64,000 bases of DNA, taken from positions 69,521,456 to 69,585,455 of the forward strand of contig NC_134709.1 in NCBI RefSeq assembly GCF_043290135.1, read 5' to 3'. Origin of the DNA: Rhipicephalus microplus. Taxonomy: Eukaryota; Arthropoda; Arachnida; Ixodida; Ixodidae. The notes under the pieces were generated by a model. It ran no database searches, had not been told where the DNA came from, and saw only the letters and a program-made list of their open reading frames with translations. A program made the translations under genes and the position numbers. Below are positions 1 through 9,896 of the stretch, in pieces (position 1 is the first letter of the stretch; the number at the start of each line of letters is the position of its first letter).

Positions 1-966
1 TTCGCGTGGGTGTCCTATACCACAAAGCCACGACGTTTTTTTTTGCTTTATTGCCTGTTTCGTGACGCTATGTACATGAAAATGAATGTCAAAAACTTTG
101 AGACGGAGCAATGTGAGCAACGCAGCTCCCTCTGGTTAGTTTGCGGTGCCTATACTCCGTTTCACATGGCCCTTGCAATGCTGTTAGAGGAGCTATAAAA
201 AAAGTTTGGTAAGCAGAACGTTCGACTCCGCGCGTCTCCTGCTCGACTCTCAGCGTGGTAAACGCTCAATGACGCGTGGAGACGAGCTGTGAATGAAATA
301 TCGAGTACAAAAGGAAAATTAACGCTAAACAATGTGGTCGCACTTTACTTAGTGCACAATTGTGTTTGTTGGTTTGTTTGTTTGTGGGACACCAAATATA
401 ATCAATAACTACTTGCGTTAGAAACGTAAGAGCACTTTTTAATAGGCGACAAGAAAAATGGAATGTTTATTGTAATACACATTTTGAATATTTAATAGCG
501 CGAATGCGCCTACCCGAAGAGATCTCGACACTCTCCACAAGGTTGCGCCTTATACCAAGTTATCTGATTACGCCCCCCCCCCCCCCGAAATAATGACAAT
601 GTAGTTAGATGGAAGACAGAACGACAGTTGCGTTACGGTATTCTGTTTGATCTCTTGTACGAGCCAGAGCTGAGAATTGGGCAACGGGAGAGCCAAAGGC
701 TATAAATTGCAAGTTGTAGCTTCCTTTGACGGCACTTATAAAAAAAGACTTCCAACACACTCCCAGAAGCAGGTGTGCGCATTGGCTCAGCTGTGGTTTT
801 AAAATAAAAAGCAAGCCATTGCGTCACACGATTGATGTTTTGCCAGTGAGCTCGATACGACTCGTATTGTACCAAGCTGCGCGACGTTATGATTATTTAT
901 GCGAAAGCGTGTAAGTGATAGTTCATCACAGCTGGTGAAAAAAGATCCTGGTAGCATTGGAGGGCG
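1..966. other. No gene recognised
   Basis: I see no recognisable gene here. A homopolymer C run lies near 573-586. The short open frames look like chance frames. Confidence 0.4.
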
Positions 967-1443
967 TTAGAGTTGGTCTATAGAAAGAAAAATGAAGAGA
1001 AGTGGGACGTGTTCTAATACACTCGGACAGATGGGATAGGGCATTGCAGCATCGTGGACGTAACTTGGTACCTCTGCTTTGAACAAACCACGCAGTGGAT
1101 AATTGAATGCATGCGGGTCTTCTGAGCTCTCCTTGTGTGCGACAGTTTTCTTCTGGCACTTATTCGACTGTATTCGCCACTTCTCAATCGTTGGCCGTCC
1201 CAGCTTGTCGAGGAGAACGGGCTCGTGGGCTGGAATCCTGGTCACGGTGGCCCGGTGCCTGTTATAAGGTGGGTGCGAAATTGCTGAAATCGCTTCGTTG
1301 TTATACTCAAGGGCCAAGGGATATGGTTTTCGCTGAATGCTCAGCTGTATCATAATCCCTTGAGGCGTGAAATGTATCGGACCGTCAGTAAGCGCATCAA
1401 ACTTACGCAACATATTTCCAAGGCACTTGATCTTACATTTCAA
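967..1443 (-). CDS. Unrecognised 158-residue ORF
   Basis: An uninterrupted minus-strand frame of 158 codons that is not made of simple repeats, in an otherwise ORF-poor stretch. I do not recognise the product. The N-terminal part (about residues 8-35) has a hydrophobic and charged pattern of the kind seen in folded domains, with the short string HFTPQGI. I see no signal peptide, membrane segment or catalytic motif I can name. No promoter or clear splice signals stand out. It may be a chance ORF, an exon, or a relic of an integrated element; composition alone cannot decide. Confidence 0.2.
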   Translation of the reverse strand: MKCKIKCLGNMLRKFDALTDGPIHFTPQGIMIQLSIQRKPYPLALEYNNEAISAISHPPYNRHRATVTRIPAHEPVLLDKLGRPTIEKWRIQSNKCQKKTVAHKESSEDPHAFNYPLRGLFKAEVPSYVHDAAMPYPICPSVLEHVPLLFIFLSIDQL

Positions 1444-1822
1444 GAAAAAAGTAGTTAATAGGTATTTTTGTACAATTGTAACGAATTATTAGTTTAGCAT
1501 GCAAATAAATATATAAGTAGGCAGTGGTTAGTCGCGTTCCAATTTTGTAAAGAACAACTAACTCAGGGCTTTAAATGCATGCGCAATTGATTTTTTATTG
1601 TATTTGTTTCGAGCAAAGAAAAAATGAAGACTGCATCTCATCAGAGGTGCCGAGCCGGGAAAAATTGTGGAGCTGCATGGCCTGTCATGTTCCTCGGCAG
1701 TTTTTTCTTCTTTTTCTCTTTTTTTTCTGTCTCTCAGACTATTTTTTCTCTCTATGTTGATTTCTATGAAGAAGAAAGCCTTCAATGTCTCACACTCTAG
1801 GTCACCCGTCCGTTCCTTGGAA
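1444..1822. other. No gene recognised, T-rich in part
   Basis: AT-rich sequence with a pyrimidine-rich tract near 1697-1760. Nothing codes convincingly. Confidence 0.4.
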
Positions 1823-2277
1823 TCATAAAGTTTGCTACTATACACTAGAGGGAACTCTGGCGCTAGTGTCTATGGGAGTTGCAACGCACGGCGCTTCGGC
1901 GAGCATGGGAATGGTGGGTAGTGCACACATTTGTCTAATTTTCGTACTTCTGGCCTGCTTCTGGCTCCGTGTGTGTTCGCGTGGCTTGCAGCTGTTTTTC
2001 ACGAAAACATAAATGATCAAATGTTCACCGTTTGCGCTTTAGAACCTTATTTCTTTAGGCTTACTATTTGGAATCGGGTCACAAAGTTCAAAAGGGTTCA
2101 TTCTTTATTTCAAAACAAAACCGTAACCAGCAATAAATGAAGCCGCTAGTACGATTCGCCGCCCGTAAGTACGAAGACTAGGCAAATGTGTGTACTACCC
2201 ATCATTCCCATGATCGCTGAATGATCGCTGCGCCAGAGTCCCCTCTAGTTGATTTTAGGAAGCTCTATGGTTGAAAT
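1823..2277. mobile_element. TIR-bounded nonautonomous element (copy 1)
   Basis: The two ends are inverted copies of each other over roughly 130 bp. The left end carries CTAGAGGGAACTCTGGCGC and the right end carries the complementary GCGCCAGAGTCCCCTCTAG. Matching blocks continue inward, including the GAGCATGGGAAT region and the TTCGTACTT region. A second copy with the same ends and interior lies at 39945-40370. There is no transposase frame inside. This fits a MITE-like element; the superfamily is not assignable by eye. Confidence 0.7.
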
Positions 2278-2689
2278 GGTGCCAGCTGTGACCTCTCCCC
2301 CTGACACTTCTCTCAGCAATCACGTGATTGCCAAGAGATTGTGAAAAAAGAATAAAAAAGTCATGTCATAGTCAGTCGAATGGCCACATGCTTTCGCTGA
2401 GCACACTTTGGAATTTAGAAAGTGTCCTTGAATTTTTTAAATGCAGAGGTTTTTATATTCACACCTACTCGCAAATCCGGCGTCGGCGGTGGTGTCGACA
2501 CCCCACTGAACATGATCGAATCTCGAGCCGCATGCAGGCGTGTTGTGCTTACAGTCGCTGCGGTTATCTTACTATGTGGTTAACTGGCTATCATAACGCG
2601 CTGAACAAGAACTCATGCATGCTTGTATCATTTCGTTGCGCTATGTAGCAGATTCCATAAGCACTGATATGTATTCTTTCTTGTGTAGG
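2278..2689. other. No gene recognised
   Basis: The 106-codon frame at 2328-2648 matches nothing I know. I see no repeat structure. Confidence 0.35.
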
Positions 2690-2690
2690 A

Positions 2691-2705
2691 GGAGGAGGAG
2701 GAGGT
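2691..2705 (-). repeat. (GGA)n 3' tail of the LINE
   Basis: Short GGA repeat directly outside the 3' UTR. On the element strand it is (TCC)n following a CTGTAAATAAA sequence, consistent with a simple-repeat LINE tail. Confidence 0.6.
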
Positions 2706-2866
2706 AAGTTTATTTACAGAAAGGCAGAGAGGTCGGCCTGAGCGATAGCTTGCTCTAGCTTGCTACTGTACACTGGGGGAAGGGAAAGGGGAAAAGAAAG
2801 GTTAATGGATGACGATGGTGAGATAGAGAGGTGAGTACGTAGTGTTCTTTCTAGCTGAGACACATT

Positions 2867-3879
2867 TTATAGCCGCGCACATAGTCCAGTTGTTTCTAAA
2901 AAGGTAATAACTGCTCTTGTGACCGCAGTTGCACTGTTGGTGTCTGGCCAAGGGCCCAACATGGTCTCATCAGTTAATGACCTACTGCGATATAGTTCAG
3001 TAGAAGAAATCAGTGTTTGTCGTTCACGTGCGTATGCTGGGCAGACACAAAATATGTGCTCAAGTGTTTCTGGCACATCATAGTGTTCACAATTAGGACC
3101 GGTGTCACTGCGACCGATAATATGGGCGTAACGTCTGGTGTACGCTACACCAAGATGAATGCGGTGGATCATACGTGTGAGTTGCCGTTTCAATTTAGGA
3201 GGCATGCGGAACCTGATTTCAGGGTCCCATTTGTGAAGTCGCTGGTGTCGCCGTTCCGGTTTGGTCCAGTGCTGAAGTGTGTAGCTGCGCATCACGCAGC
3301 AAAGCAGGGCCTTCGTGTCAGCTCGTGAAAACGCAATGCGTACTTCAGGGGCACTGCTTAAGGCATTTTTAGCTTCAGCGTCTGCCTCTTCGTTTCCCAT
3401 CACGCCGCAATGAGCGGGAATCCACTGGAAAGTTATAAGATGGCCATTTGTTGAAGCAACCTGAATAAGTTCTGTGATTTCTATTGCCAAGCTGTAATAC
3501 GGACCTTGCTTCATGATGCAATAAATGGTTTGCAAAGCCGGTTTGGCATCACAGAAAATCATCCAGGCTCGAGGTCGCTCTCCGGAAATAAACCTTATTG
3601 CCTCTCTGATAACGGCAAGCTCTGCGGCAGTTGATGTGGTTTTATGGTCCACTTTGAATCGTCGAGCTACCGGGTATCCATGTCTGGGATGACAAAGGCT
3701 GTGGCGGAGGTGTTTAGCGTGGTGGAGCTGTCGGTGTACACGTGCCGAGAATCACTGTACGTTGTGTAAATGTGATATAGGGTCAGGTGTCTGAGGCCAA
3801 CAGAAGAAATGAGCGACTTCTTCGTAATTCCAGGTATCGTAAAAGAGATAGGTGGCTTAGGCAGGACCCATGGAGGCAC
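2867..3879 (-). pseudogene. LINE ORF2 RNase H domain, broken
   Basis: Two open pieces (3667-3879 and 2867-3652) make up the RNase H end of ORF2. The first reads VYTDSSTTL. The second has STAAELAVI, then FCDAKPALQ and WIPAHCGVMGNEEAD, which are the D, E and D/H-type motifs of retroelement RNase H. A C-terminal Cys/His knuckle follows (CEHYDVPETLEHIFCVC). A stop separates the pieces near 3660. The tip of the first motif has TDSS where TDGS is usual. This is the 3' end of the minus-strand LINE and is not expected to be functional. Confidence 0.85.
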
Positions 3880-4011
3880 TGCATGGGCATTTGGCGGAGA
3901 AAACCTTGATGGTATAATATTTTCATGCCGCGATATTACTCTTGAGAAATTGCAATCTGGGTGAGTGGCGGGTAGTACTGACAGTGGGTGCTGTCTGTGT
4001 CTGCTCAGTAA

Positions 4012-5907
4012 TTAGAGTTGAACTCTAAGTGGCTCCCAGAGCATGTATGCACTGATGGGACAAGCCCGAGCCTCTGCAATCGTCCCATGTGTTGAAGTAC
4101 AGCGCGGTAGACCCAAGCATCTTCGCAAGCATTGAGCTTGAACACTCTCTAGTGTCTTCACACAACTAGGTCTCATATTGGAAAGCACCGGCATGCTGTA
4201 TCGAACGTATCCCACAAATAGAGCATTGTACAATTGAAGTAGCGATGATTCGGATGGGCCCCATCTTGCTCCTGCTACGTGGCGAAGAATGAGAGCAAAG
4301 CTCTTCAATTTAGATTTAAGTACTGCGACATGCCTCGTCCACGATAGATTTATGTGTACGACAACCCCAAGGAACTTGTGGTGCGTTACAGCAGGTATCG
4401 CTGTTTCATTAATAAATATCGCGTATTGTGACATATGCTTGCGCGTTAACGCAAACACAGCGCATTTGTCGATTGAAATAGTGAGCCCCTGATGACGTAG
4501 ATATTTGTATGTGATCGTCACTGCACGCTGTAGTCGAGCTCGCAATTGCGGACGAGTAGTTCTGGATGCCCATATGCATATGTCATCAGCGTACGCAGTG
4601 ATCTTCACCGTGCTGGGAAGTTCTGCTGCTAGGCCGATCATTGTGACATTGAATAGGATCGGGCTGAGAACTCCTCCTTGGGGAACACCACGATGAACCT
4701 TATATCGATCGGTGTCTCCGTTACTTGTCGTCATGTAAATGGTGCGGTCCCTAAGGTAGCTAAAATTCCAAGCGTACAGTCGTCCACCGATGTCGAAATT
4801 TTCCAGTGCGTCAAGGATCGCATAATGCAGCACATTATCGTAGGCATCCTTAATGTCTAAGAAGAACGCCGCCACTAGTCTGCGTCGGCTTCTTTCCTCT
4901 TCAACGCTGGTGATAAAGTCGACCACACCATCAATGGCAGATCGGCCTCTTCTGAAGCCGTTCATAAATGCAGGAAAGGAGGTGTTGCTCTCTAGAAGTC
5001 ACTCTATTCGTGCCTGTACCATTCTTTCCATCACTTTTCCGACGCAGCTGGCTAACGCGATTGGTCTGTAGGAGGAAAGTGCATAAGGACACTTCCCCGA
5101 CTTAAGCAATGCAATAATGCATCTGCATTTCCAATTAGCTGGGACCTCTCCTTACTCCCATGAGGTGTTATAAACAGATAACAGGATACGTCGTGCTTCT
5201 GTATCAAGATGGTTGAGTGCAGCATACGTGATTCCGTCAGGTCCTGGTGCGGATGATCGACGGGAGGCGGAAATCGCAGCGTCAAGCTCATGTATTGTAA
5301 AACGTACATCAAGGCACTGGTCAGACGATGGAGGCGCAATGGTAGTAAGAAGCTCATCAGTGGTGTCCACGATGAGGCTACAGTAGTCACTGGCTATCTC
5401 ATCTTCTGTCCGTCCCTGATGTATAGCAACAGCTTGAAATGGTTGACGTTGTTGGGGAGTTGTCTTCAAACTTCGTACCACCCACCAGATCGTAGATAGA
5501 GGTTGCCTGGGGTCTAGAGATCCACAGAAATTTCTCCAACGTTGCCTGTCAATCTCGTCAAGATGCCGAAGAACATGTCGTTGAGCTCGACGACAGGCGG
5601 AAAGGTCTGAAGGTGACTTCGTTCGTCTGTATCGGCGTTTGGCACGGCGACGGATTGCACGAAGGTCCTCGTATTGGGAGTCAACTGCTGATCTCTGCAT
5701 CGGTAGGTTAACCTGTTTGGTTGTGTCACGCAGTGAAGAAGCAATGATTTTCTCTACCTCGGATGAATCAGTGGTGTGCTCACAGCCAGACTTGACAGAT
5801 GCCTTGAACAGTGTCCAGTTGGTTTGATGGATGTACCGTGTGTGCGTGCGGCGAAACCACCTGAACTGAACACAGGTTGGAAGGTGGTCACTGCCGCGAG
5901 TGTCCAA
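4012..5907 (-). pseudogene. LINE ORF2 endonuclease tail and reverse transcriptase, broken
   Basis: The frame opens at the endonuclease motif GSDHLPT (near 5895). It runs through the linker with APGPDGITY and then the RT palm motifs: AAFFLDIKDAYDN, RGVPQGGVLSP, AYADDICIW and FLGVVVHINLSW. The catalytic YADD box is intact. Two in-frame nonsense codons interrupt it: TAA at 5152-5154, and TGA at 4999-5001 where the related copy has Trp. Otherwise the frame holds for about 1.9 kb. The family normally makes one polyprotein with endonuclease, RT and RNase H. Confidence 0.88.
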
Positions 5908-6570
5908 ATCTGTGCACCAACATGCGGAAGACAGAAGGTTACTGGAAACGAAACAGAGGTCGAGGCAGCTGCTGTAGGACGTGCCACGAACAAATGTAGG
6001 TGATGTGTCGTTGAGTACGCTTAGTCCATAGTTGTATATAAAATTGCTAAATTCTTTCCGCGATAATTCGTTGTAGTGCTACCCCAGAGAGGATGATGTG
6101 CATTAAAATCGCCGATCACAATGTGTGGCCTTTGTGCTGCTTGAAGAATGGTCCCCAGGTGGAAGCTGTTCATCTGTGCGCTTGGGTGTATGTATCCTCC
6201 TATTACGAAGATTGTTATTTATTTATTTATTTATTTATTTATTATTCGCTTTTATTGTTCGCTTTTTATGTGTTATAGTCAGGCTCACGTAATCATTGCT
6301 GGTATGCGACGCGACTTCATGCCCCAAGAACGTCAAATCACGGCGTATACAAACGAGAACTTTGCTAGTACTTTGATCACTGCGGGACCAAATCTGGATA
6401 TATCGAGATACACGAAAAGGTGAAACCATATTCGGTTCACATATAACGATAACAGGAAGTTGATATTTAAAAACCCATTGTCTGAAGTCTGATAGACGGC
6501 CACGTAGGCCATGAGCATTCCATTGCATAACAAGCGACTGGCGCATGCGTTCTTCGAACATCAGTGCCAT
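5908..6570 (-). pseudogene. LINE ORF2 N-terminal endonuclease, broken
   Basis: ORF2 probably starts at the ATG on 6570, six bases after the ORF1 stop TAA (6577-6579), the same close ORF1-ORF2 spacing as in the other LINE. Readable motifs are QWNAHGLRGRLSDFRQ and VIVICEPN. After a TAAA-type microsatellite (6211-6243) come IFVIGGYIHPSAQ and GDFNAHHPLWGS. A frameshift near 6040 moves the frame before SYSSCLDL and GSDHLPT. The microsatellite lies inside the endonuclease and replaces several residues found in the other copy. Confidence 0.8.
6211..6243. repeat. (TTTA)n microsatellite inside LINE endonuclease
   Basis: About eight tandem TTTA units between conserved endonuclease blocks of the minus-strand LINE. 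It reads as a post-insertion expansion. Confidence 0.9.
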
Positions 6571-6576
6571 GTTCAC

Positions 6577-7944
6577 TTACTGAAGAACCAGTAGAAGAGG
6601 CTCCAAAACCTCAATTAGCTGCACAGCCGCCTTAGCAGCGGGAGTGTTTAGGCTGCTGAGAATCTTACACATAGAACCCATCAAATTTTTAAGCATAGCC
6701 TTGACATCTGTGTTGTCCATCTTCTTGTTTTCTTCATTGGGGGTAGGGGCACTATGTGATGATGGCGCTACCGTAGCTCTTGACGGTAGTGAAGGCCACT
6801 AAGTCTTCGACATGGGGAGAGCCAATTACTAGTTTACTTGTGCTTGCGTGGACTGTATTGGCATTTGAGCATCTGTATCCTCCTTTCTGGCCGACAAAAG
6901 TAGGCTAGGAGGTGGTGAGGGCACGGTTTTGTGTGTCGAATTCGATAAGCTATGAGCACTGCTGCATCGTTTGCGTCGATGTCGCGAACGATGTTTACGG
7001 CGCCGTACAGCCCTTGCAGCTTCTCTGTGAGCGGAGTGGTCTCGAACCATCTTCTTCGGGATACTAATTTCATTCCTCTTTTTTGGGACATTCCTTTGAT
7101 GTTGCGTCGTGGGCGCCTGAGCATTTGGGCATTTGGCCACAGCATTGCAGTTATCACCATCATGAGGGCCACCACAATGCTTGCAGGCTACTGCACCCTT
7201 GCAAACTGCACTAACGTGCCCAAATTTCATGCATTTATGACATTGCAGAGGTTTTGGTACGTAAGGACATACCGAGTGCCTCACGTACCCAACTTTTACA
7301 TGTGTGGGTAACGTCTTCGACTAAAACACTACTTTAACACATCGCGTGCGTCCAAAGCGCTGGATGCCAAGCACGGGAGCCGATGATGACAGCAGTTTCT
7401 CGAGACTCGAGTCTGTTATCTCCTCATCCACATCGTATATAACTCCTGTTGTCGTTTCTTCGTCGTACGCGGAGAATGCGCAAACCGGAATGTTTCCTAA
7501 TCGAACAAATCGAACAATCGCTTTCAGCGTGTCCAATAAAGCTTTCGTAGTCACCTCCACGGACAGTATGTTCTTTCGGGTATTTAGGCGTATTTGTACG
7601 ACTTTCCCTGGAGCGATGAGCTCAAAGTACTCTGACAGGCTCTGCCTATTTAGAGAGTTCAAGATGTCTGTCTTCAATGTCGGCACATACGAAATGGTGT
7701 ACGACCGCATGCTACTCGCCTTTGTCGGTGCTTGCCGGCTAGTGGGCGATGTCCGGCTGATTTTCCTCTTCAGGCGTCGGCTTCGTACGACCACGTAGTC
7801 GCTGTCCGAAGTCATATCTTCAACGAAGAAGTCATCAGAGTTGTCAACATGGGACACGCTTGGGCCGAGGTGAGAACTTGCGCCAGACGCACTATGATGT
7901 GGTCGGCCCGGTCCCGGTTGCTGGATGGGGTTTTTATCCCCCAT
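6577..7944 (-). pseudogene. LINE ORF1 (nucleocapsid-like), two nonsense codons
   Basis: A single frame from the ATG at 7944 to the TAA at 6577-6579, interrupted only by in-frame stops at 7321-7323 and 6829-6831. The N-terminal part is acidic then basic. The central part (TLKTDILNSLNRQ to VIYDVDEEI) resembles an RRM-like or gag-like module. After the first stop comes VPKPLQCHKCMKFGHVSAVC, a CCHC knuckle, followed by two further Cys/His clusters and an Arg-rich stretch. ORF1 proteins of I-like elements bind the element RNA. No frameshift is visible across about 1.37 kb, so decay is by nonsense only. Confidence 0.8.
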
Positions 7945-8029
7945 TCTAAGGGGGAACGCCCCTTCGAGGTGTGCCGATTATTGAAAAATCTTGGCAAAAA
8001 AATTAGGAAACTCACAGAGCTCGAAGCAG

Positions 8030-8078
8030 AGGCTTGTCTTGTCTTGTCTTGTCTCCTAGGAGAAGACAAGACAAGCCT
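8030..8078. repeat. TCTTG-repeat hairpin in LINE 5' region
   Basis: Inverted repeat with arms built from TTGTC and GACAA units around the self-complementary centre TCCTAGGA. It lies upstream of LINE ORF1 and could fold in the 5' UTR RNA. Confidence 0.75.
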
Positions 8079-8369
8079 GTTCTTTTTTTGTTTTTGTTTC
8101 CCTGGGAGGTTGGCTCATACCCACTCAGGGGGATTGGCCAAGAAAGTGTAGTGCAGTTTTTTTGTGATCATTTTAACTATGTGCAATGAATCGGTATTAT
8201 AATAAGTCTAATGTAAAAATAAAAACAACATAAAAAGAGCAAACGAAAAAAAAATCAAGTTGAGCAATTTTGAGATTTGAGGTGTTATGTTTACCACTCA
8301 GCTGCGTTTACTTCACTCTGGCCTTGAGAGTAATAAATATTTTTTTTATAAATAAATATTTTTGATTGA

Positions 8370-9190
8370 AGATCACAAAGGTATACGCTTGGTTGCCTGA
8401 ATATAATCGCAAACGGCATTGAAAGCATCCCTGTGGCAATGTCCCAAAGCTGAGGCGCCAAAGCTTAGCGCCGTTTCCGCCGTCAATCTAAGGCCTATTT
8501 TCCGAAAAGGCATAACTAGTAACCTTTTTCTAAGTATCTCGTAGCGGCGACAATACAAAAAATAATGATAAGTGATTCCATTTCTCCGCAGAATGCGCAG
8601 AGGGGTGATGTTGTCTGACCAGCTCTGCGTAGATACAGGTTTAGTGGGGGGACACGACATCGAAATTTAGTAATTAAGACTTCGAGCTTTCTGGACTGAC
8701 TCCAGTGGGGTTGCCATGGAAACGTGAGGTGGTTATAGTCTGTCCATGTAATTACTTTTTCTATCGTATCAGCGGAGATTCCTGATTTTCGATATCTTAT
8801 AGCCGTGATATATTCTACATCTGGCAGTATGGACAAAACTGGCCCATCAAGTGCGGCTCGTGCTAAGGAATCGGCCAATTCATTTAATCTTAATCCACAG
8901 TGACCCGGAACCCATAGTAATCTCAGGAGTCTTAACTGTGGCGGAACTAATGTTTTGAATGTTCTCTGTGACAACTTCTTCGTCTTCCTCCTTCTTCTTC
9001 TTCTTGTGTAATTAGTTTTTGCATTCGAGGGACAGCGATATAAAACAGCGACCCAAAGGTAGCGCTGCTCGGTTTGTTCGCGAAAATGGTGGACCAAGCG
9101 GTAGCGAGATCCTCTCGGAAACGTTGCTCTGTCGAGGTCACAGTTAAGTCCACAAGCAATTTTCTGCTGTTTCTAGTAGGAGGCACTCCG
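8370..9190 (-). pseudogene. Second LINE fragment: RNase H and C-terminal knuckle
   Basis: The minus-strand frame holds LRLLWVPGHCGLRLNELAD, the last RNase H motif. It is followed about 90 residues on by SPLCAFCGEMESLI, a Cys-rich C-terminal knuckle that continues in the neighbouring frame with HYFLYCRRYEILRKR. So there is a frameshift near 8570. Upstream, the RNase H core is damaged by a GAA-rich (Glu-coding) expansion near 8985-9005. The sequence is clearly different from the 2690-8146 LINE. Only this 3' segment is present. Confidence 0.75.
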
Positions 9191-9573
9191 AGGATGCCCT
9201 AAAAATGAACAATTATATTTCGGATAATAAAAAAAATAGGGGACGTTTGAGCTTCGCCTTTAAGAGTTGAACGAGATAGCGATATGCTGGTTCTAGTGCG
9301 TACTTCAAATAGTGTATGAAATATTTTCGAACTTGCTGAGCACCCACTACGTGCCCTTAAGGATGCAATAGCACGTGTGCCTTTCGTAGCGGGTGACTGG
9401 CTTTAAACTATGAAGTCATCATGATGATCCCATGTTCTGACTCCTGATGGAAATCAACGCTTGTACCACGCATTATTATGGCAATATTTCATGTTGTGTT
9501 ATGAAGAGTGTGCTTGTAAAGGATGAAAGTTTCTTGCAGTGCATTTCAAAGTGGAGAAAAGTTTTTTCACTGT
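9191..9573. other. No gene recognised
   Basis: AT-rich sequence. A short GAGCTTCGCCTTTAAGAG string near 9250 looks like a common tick repeat, but I cannot define its ends. Confidence 0.35.
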
Positions 9574-9762
9574 AGTCGCAAGCCGAGGCGTTGCTGTGTG
9601 TTGATGACACAGGTTTGATCCACACTGAGACCCAGAATTTTTATTATCTATTTTATTTGCATCTTTCTCAATTTTTCTGTCACGTATAAATCATGAACTT
9701 TTTTCTCATAAGCAACGACGTCAACGTCGCATTTTTCGCAGAAGGAGGTCTTTAACACTGTC
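9574..9762 (+). mobile_element. tRNA-derived SINE, family C
   Basis: A degraded tRNA-like head (GTTGCTGTGTGTTGATGACACAGGTTTGATCC, shown here as separate box A and box B regions near 9588-9620) is followed by a body ending in a TTAACACTGTCG string. The body matches, in the opposite orientation, the repeats at 23755-23960 and 59990-60215. Confidence 0.55.
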
Positions 9763-9823
9763 GCGTTAAAAAGTAGACTGAGTCCGGATCGTAGTCGCGT
9801 GTTGATTAGTACGTTACGCTTTC

Positions 9824-9896
9824 TACGTTACAGGCATACGTTACAGACATACGTTACAGACATACGTTACAGACATACGTTACAGATATACGTTAC
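9824..9896. repeat. 13-bp tandem repeat
   Basis: About five head-to-tail units of ACGTTACAGACAT with one or two substitutions, trailing into ACGTTACACG and TACGTTAAAG. Confidence 0.9.

Larger units (their letters stand above)
2690..8146 (-). mobile_element. Decayed I-like non-LTR retrotransposon
   Basis: On the minus strand, in order: a 5' UTR with a hairpin (8030-8078), an ORF1 with CCHC zinc knuckles, an ORF2 with apurinic-type endonuclease, reverse transcriptase and RNase H, then a 3' UTR ending in AATAAA-like sequence and a (CTC)n tail at 2691-2705. RNase H after the RT and zinc-knuckle ORF1 are features of I-clade LINEs. It resembles the 33600-38902 element domain by domain but is clearly diverged, so it is a sister family and not the same copy. 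Stops, at least one frameshift and a microsatellite inside the endonuclease make it inactive. The 5' boundary is uncertain; a weak GTGTAG match near both ends could be a target duplication. Confidence 0.85.
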
